Below are positions 50,795-59,909 of a DNA stretch of 61,985 bases, piece by piece. How positions within the stretch are numbered: the first letter of the stretch is position 1; each line of letters opens with the position of its first letter. The notes below the pieces were generated by a model. That model was not told where the DNA came from, searched no databases, and saw nothing but the letters and a program-made list of their open reading frames with translations. Source of the DNA: Betaproteobacteria bacterium (GTDB lineage Bacteria > Pseudomonadota > Gammaproteobacteria > Burkholderiales > Casimicrobiaceae). The stretch is from the NCBI GenBank assembly GCA_018971195.1, contig JAGXBK010000002.1, forward strand, positions 1 to 61,985. The letters run 5' to 3'. Made by a program: the position numbers and the translations under genes.

Positions 50795-51585
50795 TGCGCC
50801 GGGCCTTGCGCATGCGCGATCGGGCGGTGGGCGTGGTCGCGCCGGCCGTCCTGATCGTTGCTTGCGCGCTCGCCTGGGAGGCCGTCGCGCGCTACGGCAA
50901 TTTTCCTCCCAAGCTGGTGCCCGACCTGCCGACGATCGCGGGCGCGTTCCTGCGCCTGCTTGAAAGCGGGACGCTGGCCGCAGCGACCGGCGCGACACTG
51001 GCTCGCCTCGGGGCCGGGTTTGCGCTCGCCGCGGCGTTCGGCGTGAGCGTCGGCGTCCTGATGGGACGCTATCCGTTCGTCGAGGACACGCTGCTGCCGA
51101 TCGTGTCCTTTCTCTACCCCATTCCAGGCATCGCCTACGCGCCGCTGTTCGTCATGTGGTTCGGCCTGGGTGACCTGCCGTCGATACTCCTGGTCGGGGT
51201 CTCGGCGAGCTTCACGATCATCATCAACGCCTGGAAAGGCGTGCGTGCCGTCCGGCCGATCTGGCTGCGCTCCGCCCATATGATGGGTGCGAACGAGCGC
51301 ACGATATTCACGAAGGTCATCCTTCCTGCAGCACTTCCTTATGTACTCACGGGATTGCGGCTCGGCCTGGCGTCGGCATGGCGGATCCTGGTCGCGGTGG
51401 AAATGCTGATGTCCGTCCAGCAAGGCCTGGGGTGGTTGATCTTCGGCTCGCAGCAGTTCCTCAATACCGACGTCATGCTGGCGACGATCGCCGTGATCGG
51501 GGCGATCGGCATGCTGCTCGAGAAGCAGCTATTCGAGCGCATCGAGCGTTACACGCTCGTCCGCTGGGGCATGATGACCGCATGA
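50791..51585 (+). CDS. ABC transporter permease 1
   Basis: YPIPGIAYAPLFVMWFGLGDLPSILLVGVSASFTIIINAWKGVRAVRPIWLRSAHMMGA. Confidence 0.92.
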   Translation: MMRRALRMRDRAVGVVAPAVLIVACALAWEAVARYGNFPPKLVPDLPTIAGAFLRLLESGTLAAATGATLARLGAGFALAAAFGVSVGVLMGRYPFVEDTLLPIVSFLYPIPGIAYAPLFVMWFGLGDLPSILLVGVSASFTIIINAWKGVRAVRPIWLRSAHMMGANERTIFTKVILPAALPYVLTGLRLGLASAWRILVAVEMLMSVQQGLGWLIFGSQQFLNTDVMLATIAVIGAIGMLLEKQLFERIERYTLVRWGMMTA

Positions 51586-52412
51586 CCGCCAGCGTGCTTT
51601 GCGAACGAGACGGGGCGGCGGTTCGGACGACTCCCAATCGCCGGCGCCGGGCCGTGCGCGGAACACTCGGGATCGTGGCGTTTCTCGCCATCTACGAGGC
51701 CTTTGCGCGCAGCGGAATGTTCTCGACCGCGATCACGCCGCCGCTCGAGACCATCGCTGCGGCATTCGTGTCCTCGCTCGCGGGCGGCTACATCTTCCTG
51801 CAGGCCGGGGCGACGCTGCTGCGCGTGGCGATCGGCATGACGTTCGCGCTGATCATCGCGGTGCCGCTAGGCATGCTGATGGGCCGGCACCGGCTGGCCG
51901 AGCGTGCGCTGGCGCCATTGGTCAGCATCCTGATGCCGATTCCGTCGCTCGCCTGGGTGCCGTTGATCGTCCTGTGGTTCGGCATCGGGAACACGGCGAC
52001 GATCCTCGTCGTCGTCTATGCCGCCGCGTTCCCGCTGCTGTTCAACGTGTGGACCGGTGTGCGGACCGTCAACCAGGTATGGGTCCGCGCCGCGGTGGTC
52101 ATGGGGGCATCGCGTGCCTGCGTGTTCAGGCAGGTCATCCTCCCGGCGGCATTGCCCTACGTGATCACCGGCGTCCGGCTCGCGTTCGGTCGGGCATGGA
52201 TCGCCGTCATCGGCGGCGAGCTGCTCGCGAGTCCCGAAACCGGCCTCGGGAAGGTGATCTTCGACGCGAACGAATACCTCAACGCCGACGTGATGCTGAG
52301 CGCCTTGGTGGTCATCGGCATGATCGGTCTTTTCTTCGAGCGCATGGTGTTCAACCGGCTCGAGCGCGTGACGGTCGAGCGCTGGGGCATGACGGCGAAG
52401 AGCGGGCGATGA
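51582..52412 (+). CDS. ABC transporter permease 2
   Basis: MPIPSLAWVPLIVLWFGIGNTATILVVVYAAAFPLLFNVWTGVRTVNQVWVRAAVVMGA. Confidence 0.92.
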   Translation: MTASVLCERDGAAVRTTPNRRRRAVRGTLGIVAFLAIYEAFARSGMFSTAITPPLETIAAAFVSSLAGGYIFLQAGATLLRVAIGMTFALIIAVPLGMLMGRHRLAERALAPLVSILMPIPSLAWVPLIVLWFGIGNTATILVVVYAAAFPLLFNVWTGVRTVNQVWVRAAVVMGASRACVFRQVILPAALPYVITGVRLAFGRAWIAVIGGELLASPETGLGKVIFDANEYLNADVMLSALVVIGMIGLFFERMVFNRLERVTVERWGMTAKSGR

Positions 52413-53305
52413 GCCTGCGCCGGATCGGCTTCGTCGGCGTGGGTCGCATGGGAGACGCGATGGCCGCGCGGCTCCTGCGGCGCGGATTCGACGTGGTCGC
52501 CTACGACCGGGATCCCCTCCGCCTCGCAGGCTTCGTCGCGCAGCACGGCGGCAGCGCGGCGCGCTCGCTCGCGGAAGCGGCGGCGGGCGCTGATGCCCTG
52601 ATTACGATGCTCCCGCACGGCGGCGTCGTGCGGGAGGCCCTGCTCGGGCCCGGTGGCGCCGCAGGTGTGCTCGCCGCGGACAGCATCGTCATCGACATGA
52701 GCAGCACCGATCCTGAGTCCACCAAGGCGACCGGTGCGGAACTGGCGCAACGCGGAATCCGGATGGTCGATGCCCCGGTCATGGGCGGCGTGGTGTTCGC
52801 GCGCAACGCATCGCTGGATATCCTCGCCGGAGGCGACCCTGGCGACATCGATCGCTGCGAGGAATTGCTGTCGTCGCTGGGCCGCAGGATCTATCGCTGC
52901 GGTCCGCTGGGTTCGGGCCATACCCTCAAGGCGATCGCGAACTACATCAACGCGGCGACGTTTTCCGCCGTGCTCGAAGGCATGACCGTCGGTCGAAAGG
53001 CGGGGCTCGACACGGCATTGATGGCCGAGGCGCTGACCGCGCTTTGTGCGGGTCGCCAGCATCCGCTGGAGAAGAAGGTGATACCGCAGGTGCTCACGCG
53101 CAGCTATGCGACCGGAATGACGCTCGACCTGATCGCCAAGGACCTGCGGATCGCGGTGGGTCTCGCGGCGGCGCATCGGGCGGCGGCACCGATCGCGGCC
53201 TGCGTCGCGTCGATCTGGGACGACGCGAGCGAGCACTTCGGCGCCGACGTGGACCAAGCCGAGATCGTCAGGTACTGGGAAGAGCGCGGCAATGTCCGGC
53301 TCTAG
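52409..53305 (+). CDS. NAD(P)-dependent beta-hydroxyacid dehydrogenase (3-hydroxyisobutyrate dehydrogenase family)
   Basis: RIGFVGVGRMGDAMAARLLRRGFDVVAYDR...MVDAPVMGGV...KAIANYINA. Confidence 0.92.
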   Translation: MSLRRIGFVGVGRMGDAMAARLLRRGFDVVAYDRDPLRLAGFVAQHGGSAARSLAEAAAGADALITMLPHGGVVREALLGPGGAAGVLAADSIVIDMSSTDPESTKATGAELAQRGIRMVDAPVMGGVVFARNASLDILAGGDPGDIDRCEELLSSLGRRIYRCGPLGSGHTLKAIANYINAATFSAVLEGMTVGRKAGLDTALMAEALTALCAGRQHPLEKKVIPQVLTRSYATGMTLDLIAKDLRIAVGLAAAHRAAAPIAACVASIWDDASEHFGADVDQAEIVRYWEERGNVRL

Positions 53306-53328
53306 CGATCGCAGGCGCAGGGCGCGTC

Positions 53329-54738
53329 GTGGCTGACGATCCGCACCTGCGCAGGCGGTTGCGGGATATCGTCGGCGAGCGCGGCATCGTGGCCGACGAG
53401 GCCGAGGCCGCGGCCTACCTGACGGACTGGCGTCGCGCCTTCCGCGGACGCGCCGCGGCGATCGTCCGGCCCGCGTCCACCGAGGAAGTGGCGGCGGTCG
53501 TGAAGCTCTGCGCGGGGGCGGGCATCCCCATCGTGCCGCAGGGAGGCAATACCGGCATGTGCGGGGGCGCGATCGCCGACGACAGCGGCCGCAGCGTCGT
53601 CATCGCGATGGGACGTATGAACCGCATCGTCGATGTCGATGCGCGCAACGATGCGGCGACTGTCGAGGCAGGCTGCGTGCTCGCCGACCTGCAGGCGGCT
53701 GCGGCGCGGGAGGGCCGGCTGTTTCCGCTCAGCCTCGCTGCAGAGGGAAGCTGCCAGATCGGCGGCAACGTCGCGACCAATGCAGGCGGGATCAGCGTGC
53801 TGCGCTATGGCAACACACGCGAGCTGACGCTCGGGCTCGAAGCGGTACTGCCGGACGGCAGGGTATGGAACGGGCTGCGCAGCCTGCGCAAGGACAACGC
53901 CGGCTACGACCTGAAGCAGCTGTTCATCGGTGGCGAGGGAACGCTTGGGATCGTGACGCAGGCGGTCGTCAAGCTGCATCCTGCGATCCTCGAGCGGAGC
54001 ACGGTGCTGGCCGCGGTCGCGACGGTCGACGCCGCCGTCGCGCTGCTCGGCCGGCTGCGCGAGCACTGCGGCGATACGATCAGCGCCTTCGAGCTCGTCT
54101 CACGCCGGTGCCTGGATCTGGTGTTGCAGCACACGCCGGCGACCCGCGATCCGTTCGCGCACGCGAGCGCGTGGTACGTGCTGGCGGAAGTCGGCGATAC
54201 CCGTGCCGGAGGCGACCTGCGCGACCGGCTCGAGGCTGGATTGCTCGGGGCAGGCGAGAACGGGATCGTCACCGACGCGGTCATCGCGGAAAGCATCGCG
54301 CAGCGCGAGGCGCTCTGGCGCCTGCGCGAAACGCTACCCGAGGCCATCCGCGCCGAAGGCCTGGCGTTCCGGTCGGACATCGCCGTGGCCGTGGGGCGCG
54401 TGCCCGCGTTCGTCGAGGCGGCGGAAGGTGATCTGCTGCGTGAGTTTCCCGGGATCCGCATCGTGTGCTTCGGTCACCTGGGCGACGGCAACCTCCACTT
54501 CAATGCCTTGCCGAACCGCGATGCCCCGCTGTCCTCCGACTGGGGGCGGGACGTGGGCCGGGTCCTCTACGATGCGGTTCGCGGCTACGACGGGAGCATC
54601 AGCGCCGAGCACGGCATCGGCCAGGCGAAGCGGGCCGCGCTGCTGCGTTGCAAGAGCGAGATCGAGATTGAGCTGATGCGCAAGGTCAAGCAGATGCTGG
54701 ATCCTGATGGCCTCATGAATCCCGGTAAGCTGCTTTAG
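53329..54738 (+). CDS. FAD-linked oxidase (GlcD/D-lactate dehydrogenase-like; GTG start)
   Basis: IVRPASTEEVAAVVKLCAGAGIPIVPQGGNTGMCGG...VCFGHLGDGNLHFN...SISAEHGIGQAKR. Confidence 0.92.
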   Translation: MADDPHLRRRLRDIVGERGIVADEAEAAAYLTDWRRAFRGRAAAIVRPASTEEVAAVVKLCAGAGIPIVPQGGNTGMCGGAIADDSGRSVVIAMGRMNRIVDVDARNDAATVEAGCVLADLQAAAAREGRLFPLSLAAEGSCQIGGNVATNAGGISVLRYGNTRELTLGLEAVLPDGRVWNGLRSLRKDNAGYDLKQLFIGGEGTLGIVTQAVVKLHPAILERSTVLAAVATVDAAVALLGRLREHCGDTISAFELVSRRCLDLVLQHTPATRDPFAHASAWYVLAEVGDTRAGGDLRDRLEAGLLGAGENGIVTDAVIAESIAQREALWRLRETLPEAIRAEGLAFRSDIAVAVGRVPAFVEAAEGDLLREFPGIRIVCFGHLGDGNLHFNALPNRDAPLSSDWGRDVGRVLYDAVRGYDGSISAEHGIGQAKRAALLRCKSEIEIELMRKVKQMLDPDGLMNPGKLL

Positions 54739-54832
54739 CCGAGTCCGGCGCGGCGCGGTGTTGCCGCCACGCGAACCATGCGATGTCCACCGCATCGACC
54801 CTGTCGCATCCTCAACGCTGCCTGGAGATGAC

Positions 54833-55264
54833 ATGAATGACATGACCCTTGCCCTGGCCTCCGAACTTGCCGACGGCACGCTCGCCGCAGGGCGCGCGGA
54901 CGGCTGCGCGCCGCTTGCCGTCGTGGTGCTCGACGCCGGCGGCCACGATGTCGTCGTCAAGCGCGAGGACCGTTGCGGCATCCTGCGCACCGACATCGCG
55001 CGCGGCAAGGCCTGGGGCGCGCTCGGCATGGGCCTCGGCTCGCGCGATCTTGCGAAGCGCGCCGAGGGCAATCCGCGTTTCTTCGCGGCGCTCGCCGCGC
55101 TGTCCGGCGGCCGCGTGATTCCCAATCCCGGCGGCGTACTGGTGCGAAATGCCGACGGCGACGTCATAGGCGCCGTCGGCGCGAGTGGAGATACCTCGGA
55201 CCGGGACGAGGCCTGCGCAGTGGCGTCGATCGAGCGGGCGGGAATGACGGCCGACGCCGGGTGA
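54833..55264 (+). CDS. GlcG/HbpS-like heme-binding-domain protein
   Basis: LAVVVLDAGGHDVVVKREDRCGILRTDIARGKAWGAL...FFAALAALSGGRVIPNPGGVLVRNADGDVIGAVGASGDTSDRDEACA. Confidence 0.9.
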   Translation: MNDMTLALASELADGTLAAGRADGCAPLAVVVLDAGGHDVVVKREDRCGILRTDIARGKAWGALGMGLGSRDLAKRAEGNPRFFAALAALSGGRVIPNPGGVLVRNADGDVIGAVGASGDTSDRDEACAVASIERAGMTADAG

Positions 55265-55307
55265 GTGCCTGGTCGACGGGGCGCGGATTGCGTCGCGCGC
55301 GCGGCGA

Positions 55308-56012
55308 TCAGACCAGCCCGGTGACAGGCAACGCCGCGCCATGAACGGCGCGAGCGTCGTCGGAGGCGAGGAACGCGATCACGTTCGCGAGATCCTGCGG
55401 TGCGACCCATTTCGCCGGATCGGCGCGAGGCATTGCGGCGCGATTGTCCGGCGTGTCGATGATCGTCGGCAGCACGCAGTTCACATTGATACGATGCTCA
55501 CGCAGCTCGGCGTCCATCGCCTCGGTCAGGCGCACCACTGAGCTCTTGGCGGCGCTGTAGGCGCCCATCAATGCTGCGCCTTTGCGGGCGGCGAACGCGG
55601 CGACGTTGACGATGCGTCCGCCATTGCCGGCGCGCATCACGGGCACCACTGCGTGCGCGGCGTTGACGAGCGTGCGCACGTTGGCGTCGAACAGGAAGTC
55701 GAGAGTCGCATCCGGGAGCTCGTGGACCGGCTCGCCCATGCGGAAGGCGCCGGTGATGTTGCACAGGACATCGATGCCGCCGAATCGCTCGACCGTCGTC
55801 GCGACGGCGCGGGCGAAATCGTCGCGCTTCAGGAGGTCGGCGACGAGCAGCAGCGTGGTCGGCCCGTCGGTCCCGAATGTCTCGGCGAGCTGTTCTTTAC
55901 GGCGGGCGATCAGCGCGAGATTCGCGCCCCGCTCGGCGAATGCCGCCGCCACGGCGCGGCCGAGATGCCCGGCTGCGCCGGTCACGACGACGGTGCGGTT
56001 GGCGAAGTCCAT
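55308..56012 (-). CDS. SDR-family oxidoreductase
   Basis: MDFANRTVVVTGAAGHLGRAVAAAFAERGANLALIARR...YSAAKSSVVRLTEAMDAEL. Confidence 0.92.
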   Translation of the reverse strand: MDFANRTVVVTGAAGHLGRAVAAAFAERGANLALIARRKEQLAETFGTDGPTTLLLVADLLKRDDFARAVATTVERFGGIDVLCNITGAFRMGEPVHELPDATLDFLFDANVRTLVNAAHAVVPVMRAGNGGRIVNVAAFAARKGAALMGAYSAAKSSVVRLTEAMDAELREHRINVNCVLPTIIDTPDNRAAMPRADPAKWVAPQDLANVIAFLASDDARAVHGAALPVTGLV

Positions 56013-56144
56013 GCCTTTGGATCCTCGGATTCGACAGCCTGGTCGGGGGTCGATCGGCGCAGCACTCCAATTAGCGGAACTGCAGCGCCTGCTGGAACCG
56101 CTCGCGGAATGTCGCTGGATCGTGGTGCATGGTCCGCGCGCCCC

Positions 56145-56540
56145 TCACAGCGACGGCGTCCCCTCGTGCGCGTAGGTCTTCTCGCGCTGCCGCTGGCAGG
56201 GTTGGCAGCGCTTCGCCGTCGGATAGGCACGCAGGCGCTCGACGCCGATGTGCTCGCCGCAGTCGATGCAGACTCCGTAGGTGCCGGCCTTGATCCGAAG
56301 CTTCGCGGCATCGATGTCGCGCAGTTCCTGGACGTGCCGATCGATGATTGCGAGGTTGAGGTCGGCCAGCGCATCGCCGACTGATTGGTCGCCGATGTCG
56401 GGAGGGACGCGCCCGATGAGCTCGATGTATTGCTGGTTCTCGCTGTGCTCGAGTGCGTCGCGAACTTCCTCGAGCAGCGCATCGCGGCGCCGGTCGAGTC
56501 GACCGGCGAGTTCTGCCAGCCGGGCTTTGGAAAGTGCCAT
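56145..56540 (-). CDS. DksA/TraR-type C4 zinc-finger protein
   Basis: YGVCIDCGEHIGVERLRAYPTAKRCQPCQRQREK. Confidence 0.92.
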   Translation of the reverse strand: MALSKARLAELAGRLDRRRDALLEEVRDALEHSENQQYIELIGRVPPDIGDQSVGDALADLNLAIIDRHVQELRDIDAAKLRIKAGTYGVCIDCGEHIGVERLRAYPTAKRCQPCQRQREKTYAHEGTPSL

Positions 56541-56671
56541 TGCTGTCGTTCTCCGCACGTCGTTTCGCGACAATGCCTCGGATTGTAGGCCTGGCGACGA
56601 TGCGGCGTTTGACCTGGCGCAACGGCGAAGCGTTCCAGCTGCGGGGACCCGGGCGCTGCCGGGAGCGCGGC

Positions 56672-58261
56672 TCAGCCCATCGCCGGCAAGCGCATCGCGG
56701 CCAGCAGGTCCTGCGCCAGGTACTGCTGGCGATAGGTCTCGAACGGCAGGCGATCCGACGCCTCGATTTCCCGCTGCGCGGCCACCGATTCGTCGGCCAT
56801 GCGCCTGAAGCGCGATTCCTGGGCAGCGGAAAACGGCAGCGCGAGCAGGTCCTCGCGTTTCTGCAGCGACCGGGCATGCGTGAACTCGAAGTACGACTTG
56901 CCGTAATCCTGCTCGATTTCGCGCAGCACGCGTGCCGATGGCGTCGTCGCCGGGTCGGCCAGTGCCGTGCGGGCCGCAGCGAGCACATCGCGATGCGCAT
57001 GGCCGCCGCGGGCGGCGTCGAGTGCGGCGGCGAACGGCTCGCAGTCGTCGATGATCTCGGCTCCCCAGTCGGCCAGGGCGCGCTCGCGGCCGCGCTGCAG
57101 CAGGCGCAGGCCCGCCTCGCGACCCCGCTCGGCGACACGGTACTGGTTGGCTGCGATCTCGGCGATCTCGTCCGGCGTGTCCGGCGAGCTGTCGGAAAGC
57201 AGGCAGTGCAGCAGGAACGCGTCGAGAAAGTGCATCGTCGGTGCATCGACGCCGACCGGCGCGTACGGATCGACGTCGAGGCTGCGGACTTCGACGTACT
57301 CCACGCCGCGCTCGGTCAGCGCGTGCAGCGGCCGCTCGCCGCGCCGGATGCGGCGCTTCGGACGGATCGTCCCATAGAACTCGTTCTCGATCTGCAGCAG
57401 CGTCGTCGCGAGCTGCAGGTAGCGGTCGCCATTGCGCAGGCCGATCGCCTCGTAAGGCGGATAGGGTTCGGTCATCGCCCGCTGCAGCGAGCGGGCGTAG
57501 CTCGCGAGGCTGTTGAAGCTGACCTCGAGCGCGGCCTGCGCGTCGCTCTGGTATCCGAGCGGGCCCATGCGCAGCGATGTCGCGTTTGGCAGGTATACCG
57601 TGCGCGAGCCGAGGCTCTGCAGCGCGTGTCGACGGCCCTCGACGAAACACTGGCAGGCGGCCGGCGACGTGCCGAACAGGTACAGCGGGAGCCACGATTT
57701 GCGCCGGAAATTGCGGATGAGCGCGAAATACGCATCGGTGCGGTAATCCCGTGGATCTCCGACGTGCGCGTCGGCCTGCTGCAAAGCCGCCCAGGCCGCA
57801 TCGGGGAGCGAGAAGTTGTAATGCACGCCGGAGATCGTCTGCATCCTGCGCCCGTAGCGGTGCGCGAGTCCGGTCCGGTAGACGGTCTTGATCCTCCCCA
57901 GGTTGGAGCTGCCGTAATGCCCGATCGGAATGTGGTCATCGTCGGGCAGGAGGCAGGGCATGCTGCCCGACCACATCGCCTCATGGCCGATCTGGCGGTA
58001 GACGAACTGGTGGATCTCGGTCAGCTCGCCGATGCAGGCGTCGGCGCTCGCGTGCACGCCGGTGATGAGCTCGAGCTGGGATTCGCTGAAATCGGTCGTG
58101 ATGTGGGGGTGCGTGAGCGCAGATCCCAGCGCTTCGGGATGCCGGGTCGCCGCCAGCGTGCCGTCCGGGGAGATGCGCAGGCTCTCCTTCTCGACGCCGC
58201 GCAGGAGGCCCGTCAGCATCGGCGGCGAAAGCGCGCTCAGGCGTTGTTGCGCATCGGGCAA
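56672..58261 (-). CDS. gshA: Glutamate--cysteine ligase, class I (probable TTG start)
   Basis: LRGVEKESLRISPDGTLAATRHPEALGSALTHPHITTDFSESQLELIT...ISGVHYNFSLP; SD AAGGAGG then TTG at 58261. Confidence 0.93.
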   Translation of the reverse strand: MPDAQQRLSALSPPMLTGLLRGVEKESLRISPDGTLAATRHPEALGSALTHPHITTDFSESQLELITGVHASADACIGELTEIHQFVYRQIGHEAMWSGSMPCLLPDDDHIPIGHYGSSNLGRIKTVYRTGLAHRYGRRMQTISGVHYNFSLPDAAWAALQQADAHVGDPRDYRTDAYFALIRNFRRKSWLPLYLFGTSPAACQCFVEGRRHALQSLGSRTVYLPNATSLRMGPLGYQSDAQAALEVSFNSLASYARSLQRAMTEPYPPYEAIGLRNGDRYLQLATTLLQIENEFYGTIRPKRRIRRGERPLHALTERGVEYVEVRSLDVDPYAPVGVDAPTMHFLDAFLLHCLLSDSSPDTPDEIAEIAANQYRVAERGREAGLRLLQRGRERALADWGAEIIDDCEPFAAALDAARGGHAHRDVLAAARTALADPATTPSARVLREIEQDYGKSYFEFTHARSLQKREDLLALPFSAAQESRFRRMADESVAAQREIEASDRLPFETYRQQYLAQDLLAAMRLPAMG

Positions 58262-58537
58262 GGGGACCTCCTTCGAGTCGTGCGGATGGATCGGGACCGA
58301 CCTGCCTGCAGGCGTGTGCGCATCGCGGGCCGCGAACGTCACGGTCAACCGGGCGGGAACGGCGAAGGCGGCGCTGCCTTTCCCGGCATTATGCCTGCCG
58401 TCGCGGACGCGCCTTGGCCGCGAGGCGCGTATCGCTGCCCGAAATTCCCTCCGCGATCTGCGGATCATCGGGATCGGGCGAGCCCGCGAGCGCTGCGCAG
58501 CCGCGGTGGCTTCTCGGGGCCGGCGGCCTCACGCCGG

Positions 58538-58579
58538 TTGATGTACGTCAAAACGATCCCGACGTCATGGGGCCAGAAT
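58538..58579 (+). promoter_or_regulatory. Candidate FNR/ANR-type box and class II promoter upstream of hsp20
   Basis: TTGATGTACGTCAA (58538-58551); CAGAAT at 58574-58579 sits at -10 if the box is centred at -41.5. Confidence 0.5.
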
Positions 58580-58714
58580 TGGTTCGAACCACGGAGCCGC
58601 AACCCCGCGGCAGGCACGGAGCAGCTACGGAGCAGCCAGGGCGCGGCAACGCTGCGGCAACGCGGCGGCCACGCCGGGTTCGCGGCAGGTGACCTGACCA
58701 CACTGGAGATTTCC

Positions 58715-59161
58715 ATGGCAAACATCACCCGATTCGATCCATTCGGCGAAATCGCGACGTTCTCGCCCTTCCGCGACATCGAGGATTTCCTGCGCGTGCC
58801 GCGCCTGCGCAGCTGGGGCCGCGATTTCCCGGCCGCGCCGGAGATCAAGATCGATGTGACCGAGGACGACAAGACCTACCACGTCAAGGCCGAGGTTCCC
58901 GGCGTGAAGAAGGAAGACATCCACGTCGCGGTCGAGGGCAACCAGGTGTCGATCAGCGCCGAGGTCCGGAAGGACGAGGAGGAAAAGAAAGGGAAGACGG
59001 TCCTGCGCAGTGAACGCTACTTCGGCAAGCAGGAGCGCAGCTTCACGCTGATGCACGACATCGACGAGAGCAAGGCCGAGGCGAAGTACCAGGACGGCGT
59101 CCTGGACCTCGTCCTGCCCAAGAAGAACGGCGCGGTATCGAAACAGTTGGCGGTGAAGTAG
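58715..59161 (+). CDS. Hsp20/alpha-crystallin-family small heat-shock protein
   Basis: PEIKIDVTEDDKTYHVKAEVPGVKKEDIHVAVEGNQVSISAEV...QDGVLDLVLPKK. Confidence 0.95.
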   Translation: MANITRFDPFGEIATFSPFRDIEDFLRVPRLRSWGRDFPAAPEIKIDVTEDDKTYHVKAEVPGVKKEDIHVAVEGNQVSISAEVRKDEEEKKGKTVLRSERYFGKQERSFTLMHDIDESKAEAKYQDGVLDLVLPKKNGAVSKQLAVK

Positions 59162-59256
59162 AGCGCTGCGGCGTCGAAGCAAACGCGGTCCGGAACAGTC
59201 GTCGGTTCCGCGAGTCCCCGGTTGCAGGATCGCCGGTAACCGACGATGGAATCCAC

Positions 59257-59775
59257 ATGACAAGTTCAAGGGCTTCCTCCAAGGCCGGTGCGCCGCCGGC
59301 GGCCGGCATGCGTTCGGGCCAACGCGTCTTCGACGCCCGGCAACATGACCCGTACCAGGCCGCCGGCAAGCACCCGGAGCCCACGGTCTGCCCGGATTGC
59401 CACGCGATCTTCCATGCCGGACACTGGCAGTGGGGCAGTGCGCCCGACGGGGCGCATCAGACGCGGTGCCCCGCATGTCGGCGCATCCGCGACAAGCTGC
59501 CTGCGGGCTGGCTGACACTCGGCGGTGCGCATTTCAACGCGCACCGCGCGGATGTACTCGCACACGTGCACAAGGTGGCGGCGCGCGAGCGCGAGGAGCA
59601 TCCGCTCAATCGCGTCATGGCGATCGAGGAAGGACCCGACGAGGTCGTCGTCACCACGACCGACGTCCATACGCCGCAGCGCATCGCCGAGGCGCTCGAG
59701 CGCCAGCACCACGGCGAATTCGAAGTCCAATACGGCCACGACGAATACTCGGTGCGCGTGCACTGGCGCGCCTGA
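59257..59775 (+). CDS. BCAM0308-family / NMD3-like zinc-binding protein
   Basis: TVCPDCHAIFHAGHWQWG...TRCPACRRIRDKLPAGWLTLGGAHFNAHRADVLAHVHKVAAREREEHPLNR. Confidence 0.75.
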   Translation: MTSSRASSKAGAPPAAGMRSGQRVFDARQHDPYQAAGKHPEPTVCPDCHAIFHAGHWQWGSAPDGAHQTRCPACRRIRDKLPAGWLTLGGAHFNAHRADVLAHVHKVAAREREEHPLNRVMAIEEGPDEVVVTTTDVHTPQRIAEALERQHHGEFEVQYGHDEYSVRVHWRA

Positions 59776-59909
59776 TCTGGCGTACTTGGGTACGCGGACC
59801 TGGCGGGGACGGCGGACTTTGACCGTCGGTGCGGGCGTCAAGCGTAGCGGCGCGCCGACGCGGTCTCTGCTGCATACTCGCCGCGGTGCGAATCCCCCGG
59901 TGCAGCAGC

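Noticed and set aside
56453-59161. 902-aa plus-strand ORF ending in Hsp20
   Set aside because: Hsp20 starts at 58715 (MANITRFDPFG); upstream residues are antisense to gshA and dksA-like genes.
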